Under the pieces are notes generated by a model, which worked only from the letters and a program-made list of their open reading frames with translations, was not told the origin of the DNA and did not search any database. DNA of 64,000 bases from Strix aluco (taxonomy: Eukaryota; Chordata; Aves; Strigiformes; Strigidae), in contig NC_133931.1 of NCBI RefSeq assembly GCF_031877795.1, forward strand, positions 134,206,621 to 134,270,620, in the 5' to 3' direction. The translations under genes were made by a program, and so were the position numbers. Position 1 is the first letter of the stretch. Each line of letters opens with the position of its first letter. Below, piece after piece: positions 49,469 through 63,400 of this stretch.

Positions 49469-49789
49469 TTAGATTTTTGGGGGGACAATCATCATTCTGC
49501 CAATGGTGTAAATGTGATCTGGAAAGGCTGGCATCTCTAAAGCTGTGATGACATTTGCTTTCTGCTCAGAAGCAGCACAGAGCTGGAACTGTGGAGCTGG
49601 GAAACAGGAGATGCTCCTTGATCCAAATAATACCCAGGGGTTGTAATGTAATGTGACGTACTGTCCGGATGCTGACCCATTCCGTTTGGTCACATACTGG
49701 ATGTGACAGTCCTGTTGGACAACTGGAAAATAGCCCTTAGCTTTGCGGTTGTTGGAAGGACCTTCAAGGCTGCTGATCTGGTGAACTTG
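49469..49789 (-). other. Unidentified coding-like open block, - strand
   Basis: The - frame is open for 106 codons from just after a TGA at 49790-49792 to the stop TAA at 49469-49471. GC content is higher than in the flanking sequence. The translation has mixed, non-repetitive composition with three cysteines, aromatic residues and motifs such as HYNPWVLFGS and FPAPQFQLC. It lacks an in-frame ATG before codon 80, so if real it would be an internal or 3' exon or a pseudogene fragment. I do not recognise the family. The + strand is also open for 67 codons here (49703-49906), which lowers the weight of the signal. Confidence 0.2.
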
Positions 49790-49906
49790 TCAGTCAAGTT
49801 CACCATTGGAAGTGCAGGGACTGAAGGACAGGGCAGCATTGCAGACACATTTCAGAGTGTCCATTCAGTTTCAGGTGCACTCAGCACCCATGGGGGCATG
49901 TTTTAA

Positions 49907-52900
49907 GATGCATCTTGCCCTACTTTGTGCCTTCTCCCTGAGTGCCTGTGGCTTTTTGCACGCTTCTGTCTTTTCCCAGCAGGTGCTCTGAATGTGCCTG
50001 CAGATGCTCCACAGACGTAGGGTGGCAGGAGAGATGTGCTCTCTTACATGCCTTGTGTGCATCCTGCAGCAAAGTCCCTCGAGCCTTTCCTCAGGAGACT
50101 GCTATACTCAGCGTGACAAACCCCACTTGTCAGGCCCCATCAGTTTGGGGATTTGATGTCCATAGACAGAAGTTATTTGTCTATTTAATCTTAATTCCAT
50201 GGCTGCATTCAAGGCAGTGACTTTGCACATGTGTTTACTTGCTCTTATATGCACGCTCACATCCTTGTACCCTTGGGTCATTGTATGTTAAGCTGGAAAA
50301 ATACATGTATGTGTAATATGCTGTTAATATTTAATCAAACTCCCTAGTAAGATTTCCACCAAGCTAATGTTCAGAAAACTGAATAAATAAAAAAAAAAAG
50401 ACAAGCATCATAAATGGGGTTGTTTTGTGAAGTTTCAAGTGAATTACATTTCTGCACTGTTAGATATGATGGAGAAAATACTGCAGAGAATATATTCTTT
50501 ACCACATATCTGCATTTTCATAAATGACAAAGTTGTGGGGTCTCATATTGTGGATACAATTCCCACTCTGTTTTATATTGTTAAGCAACATATGGCTTGG
50601 ATGAGTTAGTGTCCTATCATAAATTCAAGCCTTCAAGCAAATTCTGACAAATTGTAAATGTAATTTAATTACATTAAGGGAAAGAAACAAAGACATTTCT
50701 TAGGCTAAGAGCTTGCAGAGAGATGTAGGTTCCACCCTTGATTGGGCTAGCTTCGTGCAATGCTCTGACTGAAGACAGCTTAACTGAACCAAGTGTTAGT
50801 TGTTTGTGTATATATATGTCAATGCGCTTTTCCCCCATGTCTTTTGCTGGAAAAGTTGCTTTTCTTACTGTTATGCTTCCAACACCATGATTGAACTGTA
50901 AATTAGCATTGAAAAAGACTATCTATAGTCTCTGGATCCTGACTGTACAGGTACTGTTTACACAAAGTCTCCTCTGAACTGTTGAACTGTGAAAGAGCAT
51001 GTTAAATCTATCCAGCATCCAGACAAAAAAAAAAGTTACTATTTTTAATTTTTGTGTGAACAAACATTTTAAAGCACTTCAGTACAGCTGACAGATGGCA
51101 AAAATGAGAGGGGAAGATTTTCTCATGTAAACAAGTTTACATGTCATGAGAGTGACAACATTGACACAACTTAAGATTTCCTCTTTCTTAGCCTCATCTT
51201 CAGTCTCTCAGGCCACAGATTTCTTCAGACCACCAAGTCTGTGCCCAGCTCCTGATTTCCTCCTGATGGGAAACCATCTGGGCAATGGTGTTTATCCTTT
51301 CAGTTCCTCTGCACCCTAACGATGGTACTTCCTTCATCTTCCCCACTGCTGTGCCCCGGAATACTATATATTCTAATGGCTAAAACAGGTCATTGCAATG
51401 CTGGTTTTAGTGTTTGTACTTCAGATTAGAAGATGTGGTTTTGACAAGACATATGCTGAGCAAACCACTTTTATTTTTCCTTAATCAGCATGCTGTGCCC
51501 CTATCCTCTTAACTCTTCTAACTCTCAAGGCAAAAATAATTGAGCCTGCAATCTCAGAAGCATAGGCTTTTATGGGATTATTTATGGCACTGACTAATTT
51601 GGAATTTATTTCTTAGAAGGGTGCTGGTTTGGGAAATCTAGGCACTTCTAATTTTCCTTCCCTTAAAACTTCTGTAACACTGTTGGGAACTTTCTCTTTC
51701 CTATTTTTTTTTAAGCAGTAATTACTCTATCAGATAAATCAGCAAATCCTTTAGATTAGATATTTAGCAATGGAACCATTTCTATGTGAATTCTTCAGTG
51801 TCCCATAAAAGGTGTATCCTTCCTACAGTAGGGGTATTTTTCACATCTGTCTTTTACACAAACATCAATTTTTGCAGCACTTGCAAGGACCTGATATCTC
51901 AACTGCTTTCATTTCTATGTTCAATTGGTGGTGTTTAATGGGTTCAAAGGCAATAGGTAGGTTGGGGTCAGACCAAGTGTATTCTTAAGCTTTGTTTCTC
52001 TAGAACCAAGCTAAAAGCCTATAGTACCTGTTTGATTAAGACTGTACTTATTAGCTGCTTCACCCACAAATTTGTTTCACATGATTTTGATTCAGAGAAG
52101 CCTTGCAAAGCTCCTTTGTAAATGGGGCTCTGCATGATGAAGGAGTCAAATAAATGAGTGCCATGTGTGAAACCTGAAAATCTCTCTGCACTGTGCCCTG
52201 CAGATGCAGGACATGGTAATGAAGGGAGCGTGAATGAACAAGCTTATTCATTAGATACACAGGCATCTTTCATTAGAGTTTGTGCGACTTTGATGAACCG
52301 GATTTGGATCTGGCTTCTGAAACTGGTTTCACTGCTGAGTCACTGTGTGTTGGTGGCAGAGGATGGTATGAATAAGTCTTAGCACTAGGGATCTCTGTCC
52401 TGCCTCACTGGTGACTCAAGATGAACCTCAACAGTCATTTGCATTCTCTATATTGTAGTCTTCCCACACCTGAAAAAGGGAAGGGTGAAGATGAACCCAC
52501 TTTTTCTGGTGTGTGGACACTTGGGAAGAGCCTCATGTAAATGCAATGTATGACATCTTTCTTCTCCAATGTCCTGATCAACTTGTCTCTTATGGGAACT
52601 GCTGAAACTTCTGTTCTCTTGGTGACTTTTTGGAGCTACAGAGCCCAGGTGTTGTTGCTGACATCATACAGGCAAGCAGACAGTCACACAAATAAGCAAA
52701 ATTAAAGGTAACTTCATCTGTGTTTGTCACTGCAGTGTGCAAGTATCCATGTGTTGCACCAATTTTAGCTCTTAGATGAGGAGAAGGCAGCTGGTATTTT
52801 GCCAGCCTGGGGGAGGAAGGTGGAAGGCAGAGGGTCGACAACTGGCAGGAACTCTGCCTTTGAGATGTGTTATCAGCTGTGGAGAGGAGGGAGAAACGGC

Positions 52901-54859
52901 GATGGTGCCAGGAGCATAGTTGCTGCCCTTAACAACATATTTCTTTGGGGATTGTTGCACTCCCGGTTGGTTTCAGAAAAGCAGAGCTCCCTGACCTGCT
53001 GCGCATACCCACTGAGGCAGGGTGGCTGCTGGGGCAGAGCACCCAGCTCGCTGGCACACAGCACCAGGCATCTCAGCAGAGCCTCACTGTGATGCCCTCT
53101 CCTTTTCCCTTCTTTTCCCAGCTCAGTTTCCATTAAATATATGTCAACGCTGGCCAGTGCTGCAGCAGTTGAAGACTCCTCTTCCATCTTCATCATATGA
53201 AGTGGAAGTCATGCTGGTCCTGGCATGCTCATCTCCTCTGGCTGTTGTGACTGCTCAGTTTATGGTGTAACTCTGTAAATGTGAATTGGAGCTGTAGGCA
53301 CTTTGTCAGCGTTTGGCTTCACCTGTCTTCCCAGCCCTGGGGCTATCGCCTTCCCAAGGATGGGAAGGAAAAGTATGTACCTGGCCACTTTTCTGTATTC
53401 TGCAAAAGAATTAAAGGTTGGGAGAGGGAAGAAACAAATGGTCCTCAACTTCTGAATTGCTCTTACTTACCCCTCAGAAATACTCTCATGAAATGCTCCA
53501 GATGAAAAGCTTTTGTCTACATTTTTTATCATTTAGCCAGACATGCAACTGCTGTGGAGAGGCTTCATTTATTACATTCCTTAAGTGTGGAGTCCTAATT
53601 TCTGGTTTCATCTGAAGACCATTTCAGACTTGGGCTTTTTGGGAAAAGGAAATGAAAGTGGGTTCAAGAGCCCTTTGTTTCCTGAACCCCTGGTTTCCAC
53701 TCAGGAAAGCGTCTTCGTGCCACAAATGGATAAAAAATACCCTTGTTCATTCAGGAATGTAACATCCATTTAAGTGATCTATTCACCATCACAAAATCAA
53801 AGACAGGATTTATTAGGCTTTGACATATGGATTGAGTATGCCCCTTTTGTTTCTAGATGACATTTTCTTCCTTTCAAACTTAGCTAAAAATGTAATAGCC
53901 TCTCAGTTCAACAGATTCACAAACCTTCTTTGTCCCTTCTTGGTCAACCATTGACTCTTTGTGAAGCCCAACAAGGAACCACAATCTCAATGGATAGTCC
54001 CACTATGCTGTGGAGTAAGAAAAAAAAAAAAAAAAAAAAAAAAAGGAATATCATGAATTACTTATAAAGTTCACTGAGATACAGCCACTGACAAGAAGAG
54101 TAATGACTAGCTTCTAGGCTTAACTATTCTAGGCTTTTTTTTTTTCCTTCACATACTTTCATTACTGAGCCACAAAGGTGTAAATGGGCTGAAAGTGTTC
54201 CCTGTATTCATAGTGATGGAAAAAGCTATCAAGTAATGTGGGACAGGCACATTTTTCATGGCATCATGTCTTATTTTTAAGTTCAGAAATACCAGCTGCT
54301 TTAGAACAAACCTACAGTCTCACTTAAACATGAAAGATGCTGCCTACTTCATTCTCACTGTGCAAGCCACAGCTGCTGGACCTGTTTTGAATCATTGAAA
54401 TGAGGGGAAATATCCACCACAAGCAGGTCTCATCCTATTTTAGGTATAAAGAGGGGAAGCACTAACTAGATTCCTTGGGACATGTGGGTGAGATTCAAGG
54501 AAATGTGGGCGAAGGTGGCCTTAAGGCATAGCTGTGCTTTTCCAAATCTGTACTGTGCTAGGGGCTGAAGCAGTCAGCAGTCGCAGGTGGAGCATAACCA
54601 GGCTTCTAAAATATGCTCCTCTTCTGTCACTTGGACACTGCTATAGAATTATGAGGACTGTTTCTGCAGTGTCAGGAGCTTCTGGATGTGCTGGTAGCCA
54701 TAAACTATATCAGCCAAACCACACAACACAAACAAAAACATTATTCATTTATTTATTTTAAATTCAACCAGAGACACAAAATCCCCTTGTTTCATCAATG
54801 TACACGTGTATAATTTTCTTGCTCATCTTTTAAGATAGCTGAGTCCCCTCAGGCTACGA
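49907..54859. other. Intergenic, no gene seen
   Basis: A GC-richer patch at 52590-53400 carries several overlapping short frames on both strands without recognisable domains. Confidence 0.4.
54020..54044 (+). repeat. Poly-A tract, 25 nt
   Basis: Uninterrupted A run. No retroposed gene body was recognised immediately upstream of it. Confidence 0.95.
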
Positions 54860-55607
54860 CAGCTGCTTGTGTGGGTTAGGTTAAGGTGCAGACCTATGGA
54901 CTATAACGCTGATGAACCCTCCGCAAAACAACCTCCCACGCCGGCAGAGCACTCTTGGCAAGGACTCGGAGTGTTTCTCACCAGTTCTGCTCTCACCCCG
55001 CAGCAGCCTCATCTCCCCCAGCACTCTGCCCTAGCCTCCCGGAGAGATCATCATGTGTAACCATGTTAAAGCCTTATCAAAGCCACGGGGATGGTAAGTT
55101 AAAATGTTAGTGGAAGGCAATATAAATCCTATTCTTTTGCAGTTAATGCTGGGAAATTCGTTTCCTAATCTTGCTTTCATGTTTTCATGGCCCCTCATTA
55201 TATCACCCCCAAAGAGCATTAATAAGGACAAGGTATGCACTGTGGTCTGCACCGGCTTGCCAATTGCATCGTATGATGCGTTGGGATACAAGAGCCCTCC
55301 CCTGCACAGGCAAGGAGCTGTAGCCATTTCAGAGGCACTCTCGATGTTCAGAGTTAACCTCTCAGTTTCTGCTGGCCTCCTAGACAGCAGAGAAGTGCTT
55401 TACTCATCAGTCAGGGGCAGCTCTCAGTCTTTGTGGCATACTGAAAGGCACCTATCTCCTTCCTATTACCCTTGCCTCGCACTGGTACTGTACATCAAAA
55501 ATGGTACATTTTCCTGGTTGAAACTTCGCTGTATTGAAGGCTCTTTGCATCAGAGCTATGCCAAGGAGTTTAGAGCTCTTGCATTATTTCATGTTCAGCC
55601 CTAACCC
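54860..55607 (+). other. CpG-bearing block with a 166-codon open frame
   Basis: Several CpG sites (about 54857, 54907, 54920, 54941, 54968, 55000, 55040, 55085, 55247 and 55269) survive in a CpG-poor region. A + frame is open at 55104-55604 (166 codons). The translation has no signal, repeat or domain that I recognise. A conserved non-coding element or a decayed exon is as likely as a gene. Confidence 0.25.
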
Positions 55608-58600
55608 TTTTGTTTAATTAACAGTGTATCTTTTAGAAACAGGAGCAATCCTTGCAGCCAGATGCCCTGACTTTAAAGGCTACATGTATAGCACCTGTGT
55701 AACTAAGTAGGGCTTTGCCTAGGACTAGTTTCAAGACCTATATCAATATAAAATCAGATTCTGTTTGGCTTTATTCTAGCTGCAAAAAGGACTTCAAAAG
55801 AGTCTTCTCACAAGAAGATATTTAAGACCCCTAAAAAATCACAGTAAAGTGCAAAGTTTTACTCATGATGTTAATTAACAGTTGAAATAATCTGCCAAGA
55901 TAAAAGCAGATTTTTCCATCCCTTACAGCCTTATAGAGGGAAACTTTCTAGGAAATGGGAAGACTTACCATTGTAGCTTTAAAATGATTTAACCTCTCCC
56001 CACTTTACCAACTGATCCTCTTCATTTAACGTGGCTTGTAATTAGCTCCTGCAGGCTTCAGTCAGAGGTGCTTGTTCAGAAACACTTACCAACAACTATT
56101 CCCTTCATACCGTTACATGGAAATGCTCAGAGCTCTGGGGCTTGCTTCTGGGTGTAAGTGGAGCCAAACCACCCACTTACAAATCAGGAGAGTGAATTTT
56201 GTTCTATAGTATGCATTTGCCACATGTGTTAAAAATGAAGCCAAGTTTTGCTGTGTTTGCTTCAGAGGAGTTATATGGCCTTATCCTGTAAGGAATAATG
56301 TAAGTGCTGTTGATGTGAGGTTTCCTGTTGATGAGGGTTGTTTTATGTTGTGTCAGAAGTGATACCAGGATTTATTCCTTAACGCTTAGCAGAACTGTAC
56401 TCATATGAGGTCTACAACATTTTCTCTTCAGATTTTGTTGGAACAAATGAGACAACGTTTGAAAATATATCCATTTGGTTTACAGTCTACACTAAATTAC
56501 AGGCTTCTAGGTAAAAGTATTAGCCTGTCTTTGTTTTCTCTGACTCATGCTGAGGTTCTCTGAGTTGTTGAGCAACAGAAAGTATAGTTAGAATTTTACA
56601 TAGAAATCAATGTGAGTTGGATATACCTGTGAACACACAATTTAGAGAGATATTTACTGTCTCCAGAATGTATTCAAATTGCTTGTTCTTCCTAACTATC
56701 TCGGTTATAACCAGTTGTCACAATGTTTGGTTTTGTTTTTTCATTTCTGTGCTTTTTAGCAATACTGAACCTGCTGGACAGACAGATTTATTTTCTTTTT
56801 CTAATTATTACTGTCTACACCGATGGCTTTTCCCCAGTAAAATGTAGGACAACTGATTTATGTGAGTAGTAATTTGTGTTCTTTTGTAAAGGTTGCAACT
56901 ACATCTGTATTGCTTATATGTTAGGCAGCAGACTGTAAACCTGATTTTGGGAGCAAAGCGTAAGTGGAATATGTGTTACTGTGAGGATAGACTGGAAATT
57001 AAAAAGCTGTGATAGACAGTCCAGTGGTGCTTTCTTTCTGCCTCCATTATCAAGTTAATCATAGGCCCCTCATTCTTCCACAAGCTTTCTTGTGGATGCC
57101 TTCTCTTTCCCAAATCATGTGAAATCATGGAGTCCCTCTCAAAGTTGTCATAGTAATAAAGAAAATGTACTTTCAGTGTTTTTCCTAGTCTGAATATCTA
57201 GTATCTAGTATCTAGTCTGAAACAGAGCAGGCAGAAGTAGAATATTTTTAGCTAAAGAAGTATAAGAGAATATTGTCTGCAGTGGTATTAAAGCAAATAT
57301 CCATATGGATGCCCTAGACAATACAAGTTATTCTGAACCATTCTCTATTAATCTGTTTATAGAACTTTCTCTCGCACTTCTCATCATATTAATCTTTTAA
57401 TATTTTATAAAACACTTTGACATCTATTTGCTGAGCAATTCTTCCTTGACAATATAATGTGGAGTTAGTACTTTACACATCTAACCCAATATTGTGCCTC
57501 TGTATTTAAGATAGAAATATAATATCATTTGACATACAATTAAACTGCTGGCTGCCATTCCACTGAGTTAAAAGGCTCTTTTGGTCAGAGATGGATCAGA
57601 ACTGGGTACTTCCTCTGTTTCCAAATACTGCTGTGGTGATGAACACTGAATCTGCTTGGCATAGGTCATAGGGCAGATACGCCTACAGTGTGTTAGAGAA
57701 ATGCTAGGACTGTAAAGCTACATCTAGACTAGAATATTAAAAGTATCCAGGTCCGTTTGCTGGTAAAGAGAACAACAAACATGATGTACATTGCTCATGT
57801 AAACTGTTTTACCCTACAAAACAACGTGACAAGGCACAAACTACCTGCTGGGAATGGTCCTCGTGGAGTTCAAACTCTTTGTCTGAAGGGGTAGCCTGGG
57901 ACAATGCTGGCTGGTATGGCCAAGAGAAGGCAGATCATGCGAAAGCTTACCAACACAGAAATTAGCAATTTCCCACTAATAGTCCCTGGTGCTCTTTAAT
58001 GCAGAACTACATGTTTAGCACTATTTTCATGCTGGTTTCATACTGCTTCTTGCTGTTTAGTTGTAGACTTGGTTCACCACATCCTAAATTCACCTTGTCT
58101 GACCCATTTGTGATTCAAATGATTAAAGGTGTCACTTTCCCAAATAGAGTATGGAAAGGAAGGCTGGCTGGTCAGAGGGATTCGAGGCTAAACGCTGAGA
58201 GCTCTGGGAACACTTTGTTGTTTGAACAGTGTTTAGGACACTAAAGCCTCACCTATAATATATACAAGTAGCAAACAGTGCCAGAGCATCCTCTAATTGC
58301 ACAGTTTGGAAATACAGTATACACAAAACAGTGAAGGGAGTAATGAAGTAGACCAGAACACAGGATTGTATAGGATACACACACTTCTGTTGCCTCCATG
58401 CTTTGACTGCCTTCTATCCTGACTTCAGATTTTTTTCTTCCTGTTTATTTGGTTTTCATATCTTGCCAGAGGATTACAATCCCCCACCAGTAGTTCATCA
58501 GCAAACTCCATGTTGGCAATCTGTGATGCCCAGAAATGCACAGATAACTTTATTGGTAACCAATATTTAATGGAGATTGAGTAAACAAATCTACAAAATT

Positions 58601-59984
58601 GTGATTTTCTTCTGGCAAATGGAGATAACACAGAGAGGAGTGAATTTCAGTGGGCTTTCATTTTGGCTGATTCCAAGCAGGTTAGATTAAACACTCATTC
58701 TTCTTCACAAAACCAAATTAAAAAAACTCTGCCAAGGCTGTTTGCATCATTGCTGTGCATATGTTAACATGGAATTGTATTTTGGAATTAAAGACTACAA
58801 TCTAAGATGATAAAAAAAAAAAATCATAAGTCCAAAGGCACTTTTCTAGGTTGTATTTTTTGTCCATGTCAGTTCATATATTATATGCTGTTTGAATTTG
58901 GTACTTTGAATATACCTCTTAATTATACTCTAGAATTTTAATTGTTGCTAAGTAATTCTAGTATGTGTATTGCTGGATGTGAACAGAACCTAAATAAACT
59001 GAGGAATGTACTGACAATGAAGAATAATTATGCTTCTGGACAGCAAATAATTTAGTACATTTGGAGGGAAAAAAAACCCTTGGGGGGTGGGGAAAGGCAG
59101 CTAGTCGCCATTAGCAAATAAATGGCAGGAAGTCATACTTCACATGGAACTGGAATAACACAAATGACACAGTGAAGCACAAGCTAATAACTGCAGCCAT
59201 TCTGCTGGGGGCAAGTAATTGAGAGACATGGGAAGCAGTTTTAGGAATGCCAAAAAATATATCATTATTGGCTATTTGATGGGACATGTCAAAAAGCCAC
59301 AGTCAGCTGAAAATTAAGACACATTTGAATAGATGTATCTGTAGCAGCTTGGACAATATTCTACAGATGGAGAGCTAATGCTCAGGAATGACACACACAA
59401 GGAAGACATTAAGGTATTTACACTCCATTTTAGCTCTGTTGTATACATAAACTGTGAACAACTTAGATGTGAAAACTCACCAAGTCCCAATGAGACAATG
59501 TGATGTACCACACAGCTGTGTAGACTGCTGAGTCATCTCCTTCTATTACAAATCCATAATGGCCAATACTGAATGTGAGGATTGCAAAGGAGAGGCAAAT
59601 TCTTACAGTCTCATAATAACTCCATTCACTGCACTAGACTGTGTTGTGTACTGACTTCCATGTCAGCTTACAGATAATAGCGGTAGAGGAAAAATAGCTA
59701 TGAATATGGTGTTATTCCATGTAGGTGTTCTTAGCATTGAAAACAGGAAATAAAACTTTATTTTTCCAGACCACTATTAGATTATTCTTATTATGAAACA
59801 GAAATATAACCAAATATAACCCAAGCATTTACAGTTGTAATTTTTGCAACTTCCCTTTTCTGGTACTACTTTAAAATCAGTTTTGCTCAGTTTTGACTAT
59901 ATACCACTTATTTTACTTCTGTGATTAGCCTTATTGCCTTTGCAGCAATGTAACTCACAAAAATAATATCCATAAGTCTACCCA
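55608..59984. other. Intergenic, no gene seen
   Basis: AT-rich. A short tatctag-type tandem repeat lies at about 57195-57215. Nothing else recognised. Confidence 0.45.
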
Positions 59985-60476
59985 GGAATCATAGAATCAT
60001 AGAGTGATTTGGGTTGGAAGGGACCTTAAAGATCATCTGGTTCCAACCCCTCTGCCATGGGCAGGGACACCTTCCACTAGACCAGTTGCTCAAAGCCCCG
60101 TCCAGCCTGGCCTTGAACACTTCCAGTGAGGGAATATCCACTACTTCTGTGGGCAACCTGTTCCAGTGTCTCACTGCCCTCACAGGAAATAATTTCTTCC
60201 TTATATCTAATCTAAATCTACCTTCTTTCAGTTTAAAACCATTACCCCTCTTCCTATCCCTACACTCCCTGATAGTAAGTCCCTCCCCATCTTTCTTATA
60301 GGCCCCCTTTAAGTACTGGAAGGCTGCTATAAGGTCTCTCCGGAGCCTTCTCTTCTCCAGGCTGAACAACCCCAACTCTCTCAGCCTGTCCTCATAGGGG
60401 AGGTGCTCCAGCTGCCTGATCATCTTCGTGGCCTCCTCTGAACTCACTCCAACAGGCCTATGTCCTTCTTATGTAT
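59985..60476 (-). mobile_element. CR1 LINE 3' end, - strand
   Basis: On the + strand it begins with the reversed terminal repeat (aatcatagaatcatagag), followed by the reversed GGTCCCTTCCAACCC box. The - strand keeps a 152-codon frame (60447-59989) encoding the CR1 ORF2 C-terminus, with motifs such as [20 protein letters not shown] and [18 protein letters not shown]. It is 5' truncated near 60476. The intact frame and intact 3' end make it the youngest-looking CR1 copy in the window. Confidence 0.95.
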
Positions 60477-63400
60477 GAACAGTAGCATTGGCCTGTTATT
60501 GGCCACTACCTGGGCAGTAACGCTGGTTTTGCACTGGGTAGACTCCAGTGGGATTTTTGTGTAGGTAAAACAGTTGCTACCTGGCTTTGACTCTGCTGGT
60601 CAAGAGGAGCTCATGTCCTCCTTTTCTTTTTGCAGACTGGACAGGCAAGGAGCCACTGGTGGGGTATTTTTTTGTGATGGGAAACATTTCCTTCTTAACA
60701 CTTTTCTTAAGAGGTTGATGTTACACATCAGGAGTTTTAGTATGTTCAGGGTGTTGTTACTGGAGGGGTGCAGGGACCAGGCGTCCTTGGAGCCATTGGG
60801 ATGGTGCAGATTCTCATCACCCTCGTCTTCTTTCAGCAGTGTAACAAAAATAACACTTCTAATGGTGAGTCAAACATTACTGATGTTTCATATTGATTAC
60901 TAAGTGTAAAGGTCAGTATGAATCGTGCCTGGAACACCTGAATGCCACCTCTGAGCTGGCTGAGGAGGGAAGTGATGGCCCTGCATTTGTGATCTTCATC
61001 CCATCTGCTCCTTTGAGTGCCATTAAAAAGGAAATGAAATGGAGGATGTGTGATTTATAGAAAAGAGCATGACTGTTTTGTCACCTTCTTCCTTGCAAAT
61101 ACACATTGATTTGCACTTGTAGGGCAGGCTTAAGTTAAGGTATCAAGTTTATCAAAGTGAGCAACCAACTTCAGAAGTTCTAGTAGACAGCAGAAAACAA
61201 AAGTTTTGTCCTTTACTTCATAAGCCATGCAGTTTGTTTTAGCCTGTATACTAATACAGTATAAAGCATGAAAATATCAGCCCCAGAAAAATTTAAGTCA
61301 AGCACCTTCTAACAATGATTTGTCTTAAAAAGTGTCCTGCAGCCTACATTAACTCTGCAATCCATGTTATGTGGCCCTTATAATAACTTTGCAGAGCAAC
61401 ATTAGACATCCTTTACCGAAGTATTTTTGTCAATGTCTATAGACAACCAATATAGGGTCTTAAAACAGAACTGCAAGTCTTCAAAAATGAGCAAATATGT
61501 ATGAGAGGAATGTCACGCAATTGTTCATGCAGATATGATACCTTGTGAAAGATTTTGCTGGTAAATATTATCAGTGGCGTGCTTGTTACTAGTTGTCACT
61601 GTGGTGAAGTAAAATTACGGATTAGAAATTAGTTTTCGAAATGGAAACTGCTGCCACTGGGCAAAATTCTAAAGAGGGGATAGATATATTATAATCTGAC
61701 AGTATTAATTAAATCATATTTATGCTGTTTCATTCAATTTTGCCTTAGAAAAATTGCTAAGACCCTTAATGAAAGTTTGACAAAAAAACCCCAATGTTAG
61801 GAAGCTCTGTTCTGGCATTGTCTGGTTGTCTTGTTTAAGGCACAGGAGAGGCTATGTAATGCAAGACTGGACTTTTTTATCATGGAAATCAGTAAAAATG
61901 AAATCCTTCAACAATATTAACCATTGCAGAGAGGAAGAGGCTGTTTTACAATCTGTTTGCATTATTGAGGCTGGTTTTCAGATTTCATTTTTTTTAGCTT
62001 TAGTTATTCTTTTCTCCTAAAATAAGACATAGTGCATATGTCCAGTCTATCTATAAATCTCCCGTTAGCAACATTCAATTTGGAAGCAAAATCATCTCAC
62101 ACATAAACAGTGTGAGCTGGAAGTCTAAAGCGCCAAAGTGCTAAGTGGAAGTCTAAAGTGTCTTAAGTGATAAGTTCATCAAGTATGTTCACTTAAAATT
62201 ATACAGGCAATGTTTTGTTTTCATTTGTCTGAAATGTTTTTGCTTAGCTTATTTCTACTATGTTTCAAGACCGTGTGGTGTTTGCAGCAGCTCTGCACTC
62301 CACGGTTCAGCATGTAAGTCATATATATGTGGTACAACATCCATTATACAGCTATAAGTAGGATCAGCATATACGAGGTGATGTGATCATTTTGTGCCTG
62401 TGGGGCACATTTCACCCAAGGACCTCTGAGTTTTAAGTCTCCTAATGGTTGACAGTTACGTGCAGAAAGATGTCTCTTTTATTTACATTGAGTTACCAGT
62501 TGTGGTGGTCAGGACACTGGACTTTGATAACTGCCAGATTTGTCAGTGCTGGATTTAAACCAGCTCGTAATACTTAGGTGATAAAATGACAAAGCATGGA
62601 TGTCCTCCATCCACACTTGAGATTCAAATATAACTTGTAATTGTTGCTTTGTAACAAGGAGAATGAAGTTTTCCAGAAAAGCTACAGCTTTTAATCCAAA
62701 AAATTGGATTAAAAAATGTCAAATGTCAAAATCACCTAAGTAATGCAAGGGATTGCATTATTAATGTTTGCAGATGTGACATCTAAATTAGAAAATGGAG
62801 AATCTTATGTCTTGGAAGTGTGATTTTCAGGACTTTTGGATTGAGACTGTGCTAGAATATGAGGCCACCTCAGGATCTGTTTTCATGAACATGTGTTCTG
62901 AGGTGTGCATGTATGTACAATGTTGGCATTTCACATTTATAAAAAGTGAAATTAAGGGCAGTATTTCCTACCCTAGGAGTTCAAAAGGTAGACACACACA
63001 AAAAAAATACTAGTTTAAAACAAAATATTATTTTAAAGAAGCTGGCAGAAGTTAAGAAGTTTATCTGCTTTAGTTTTCTAGGATCACATTCTTAGCTCTT
63101 TATCACAGCTTTTAAATTTAAAACTGAGTATTAAAACTATTCACAGAATTCCAGAATCTGAAGATTTAGGGAAGTGAAAAAAAATCCAAACCACCAACTG
63201 TGAAAACCCTTCACAATTGTCAATACTGTCAATACACAAATATGACAGTTACTACTAAACACGACATGAAAAGCCTTCACAGTCAGTGCAGACAAAAGCG
63301 TCCCTCAGACTTAGTGTCCATCAAGGGAGTGAGTTTAAACGGGAGCTCAGCACATAAATGGCAGAGATAGCTGAGCTGATCCACTGGAGATTGCCTATTT

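Noticed and set aside
52590..53400. Cluster of overlapping frames on both strands
   Set aside because: Frames conflict, none exceeds about 107 codons and none has recognisable motifs; likely due to local GC rise.
59989..60447. 152-codon - frame as a possible gene
   Set aside because: It is the C-terminal part of CR1 ORF2 next to the CR1 terminal repeat.
62513..62580. Possible tRNA-like or SINE head
   Set aside because: No proper A and B boxes at tRNA spacing and no cloverleaf could be drawn.
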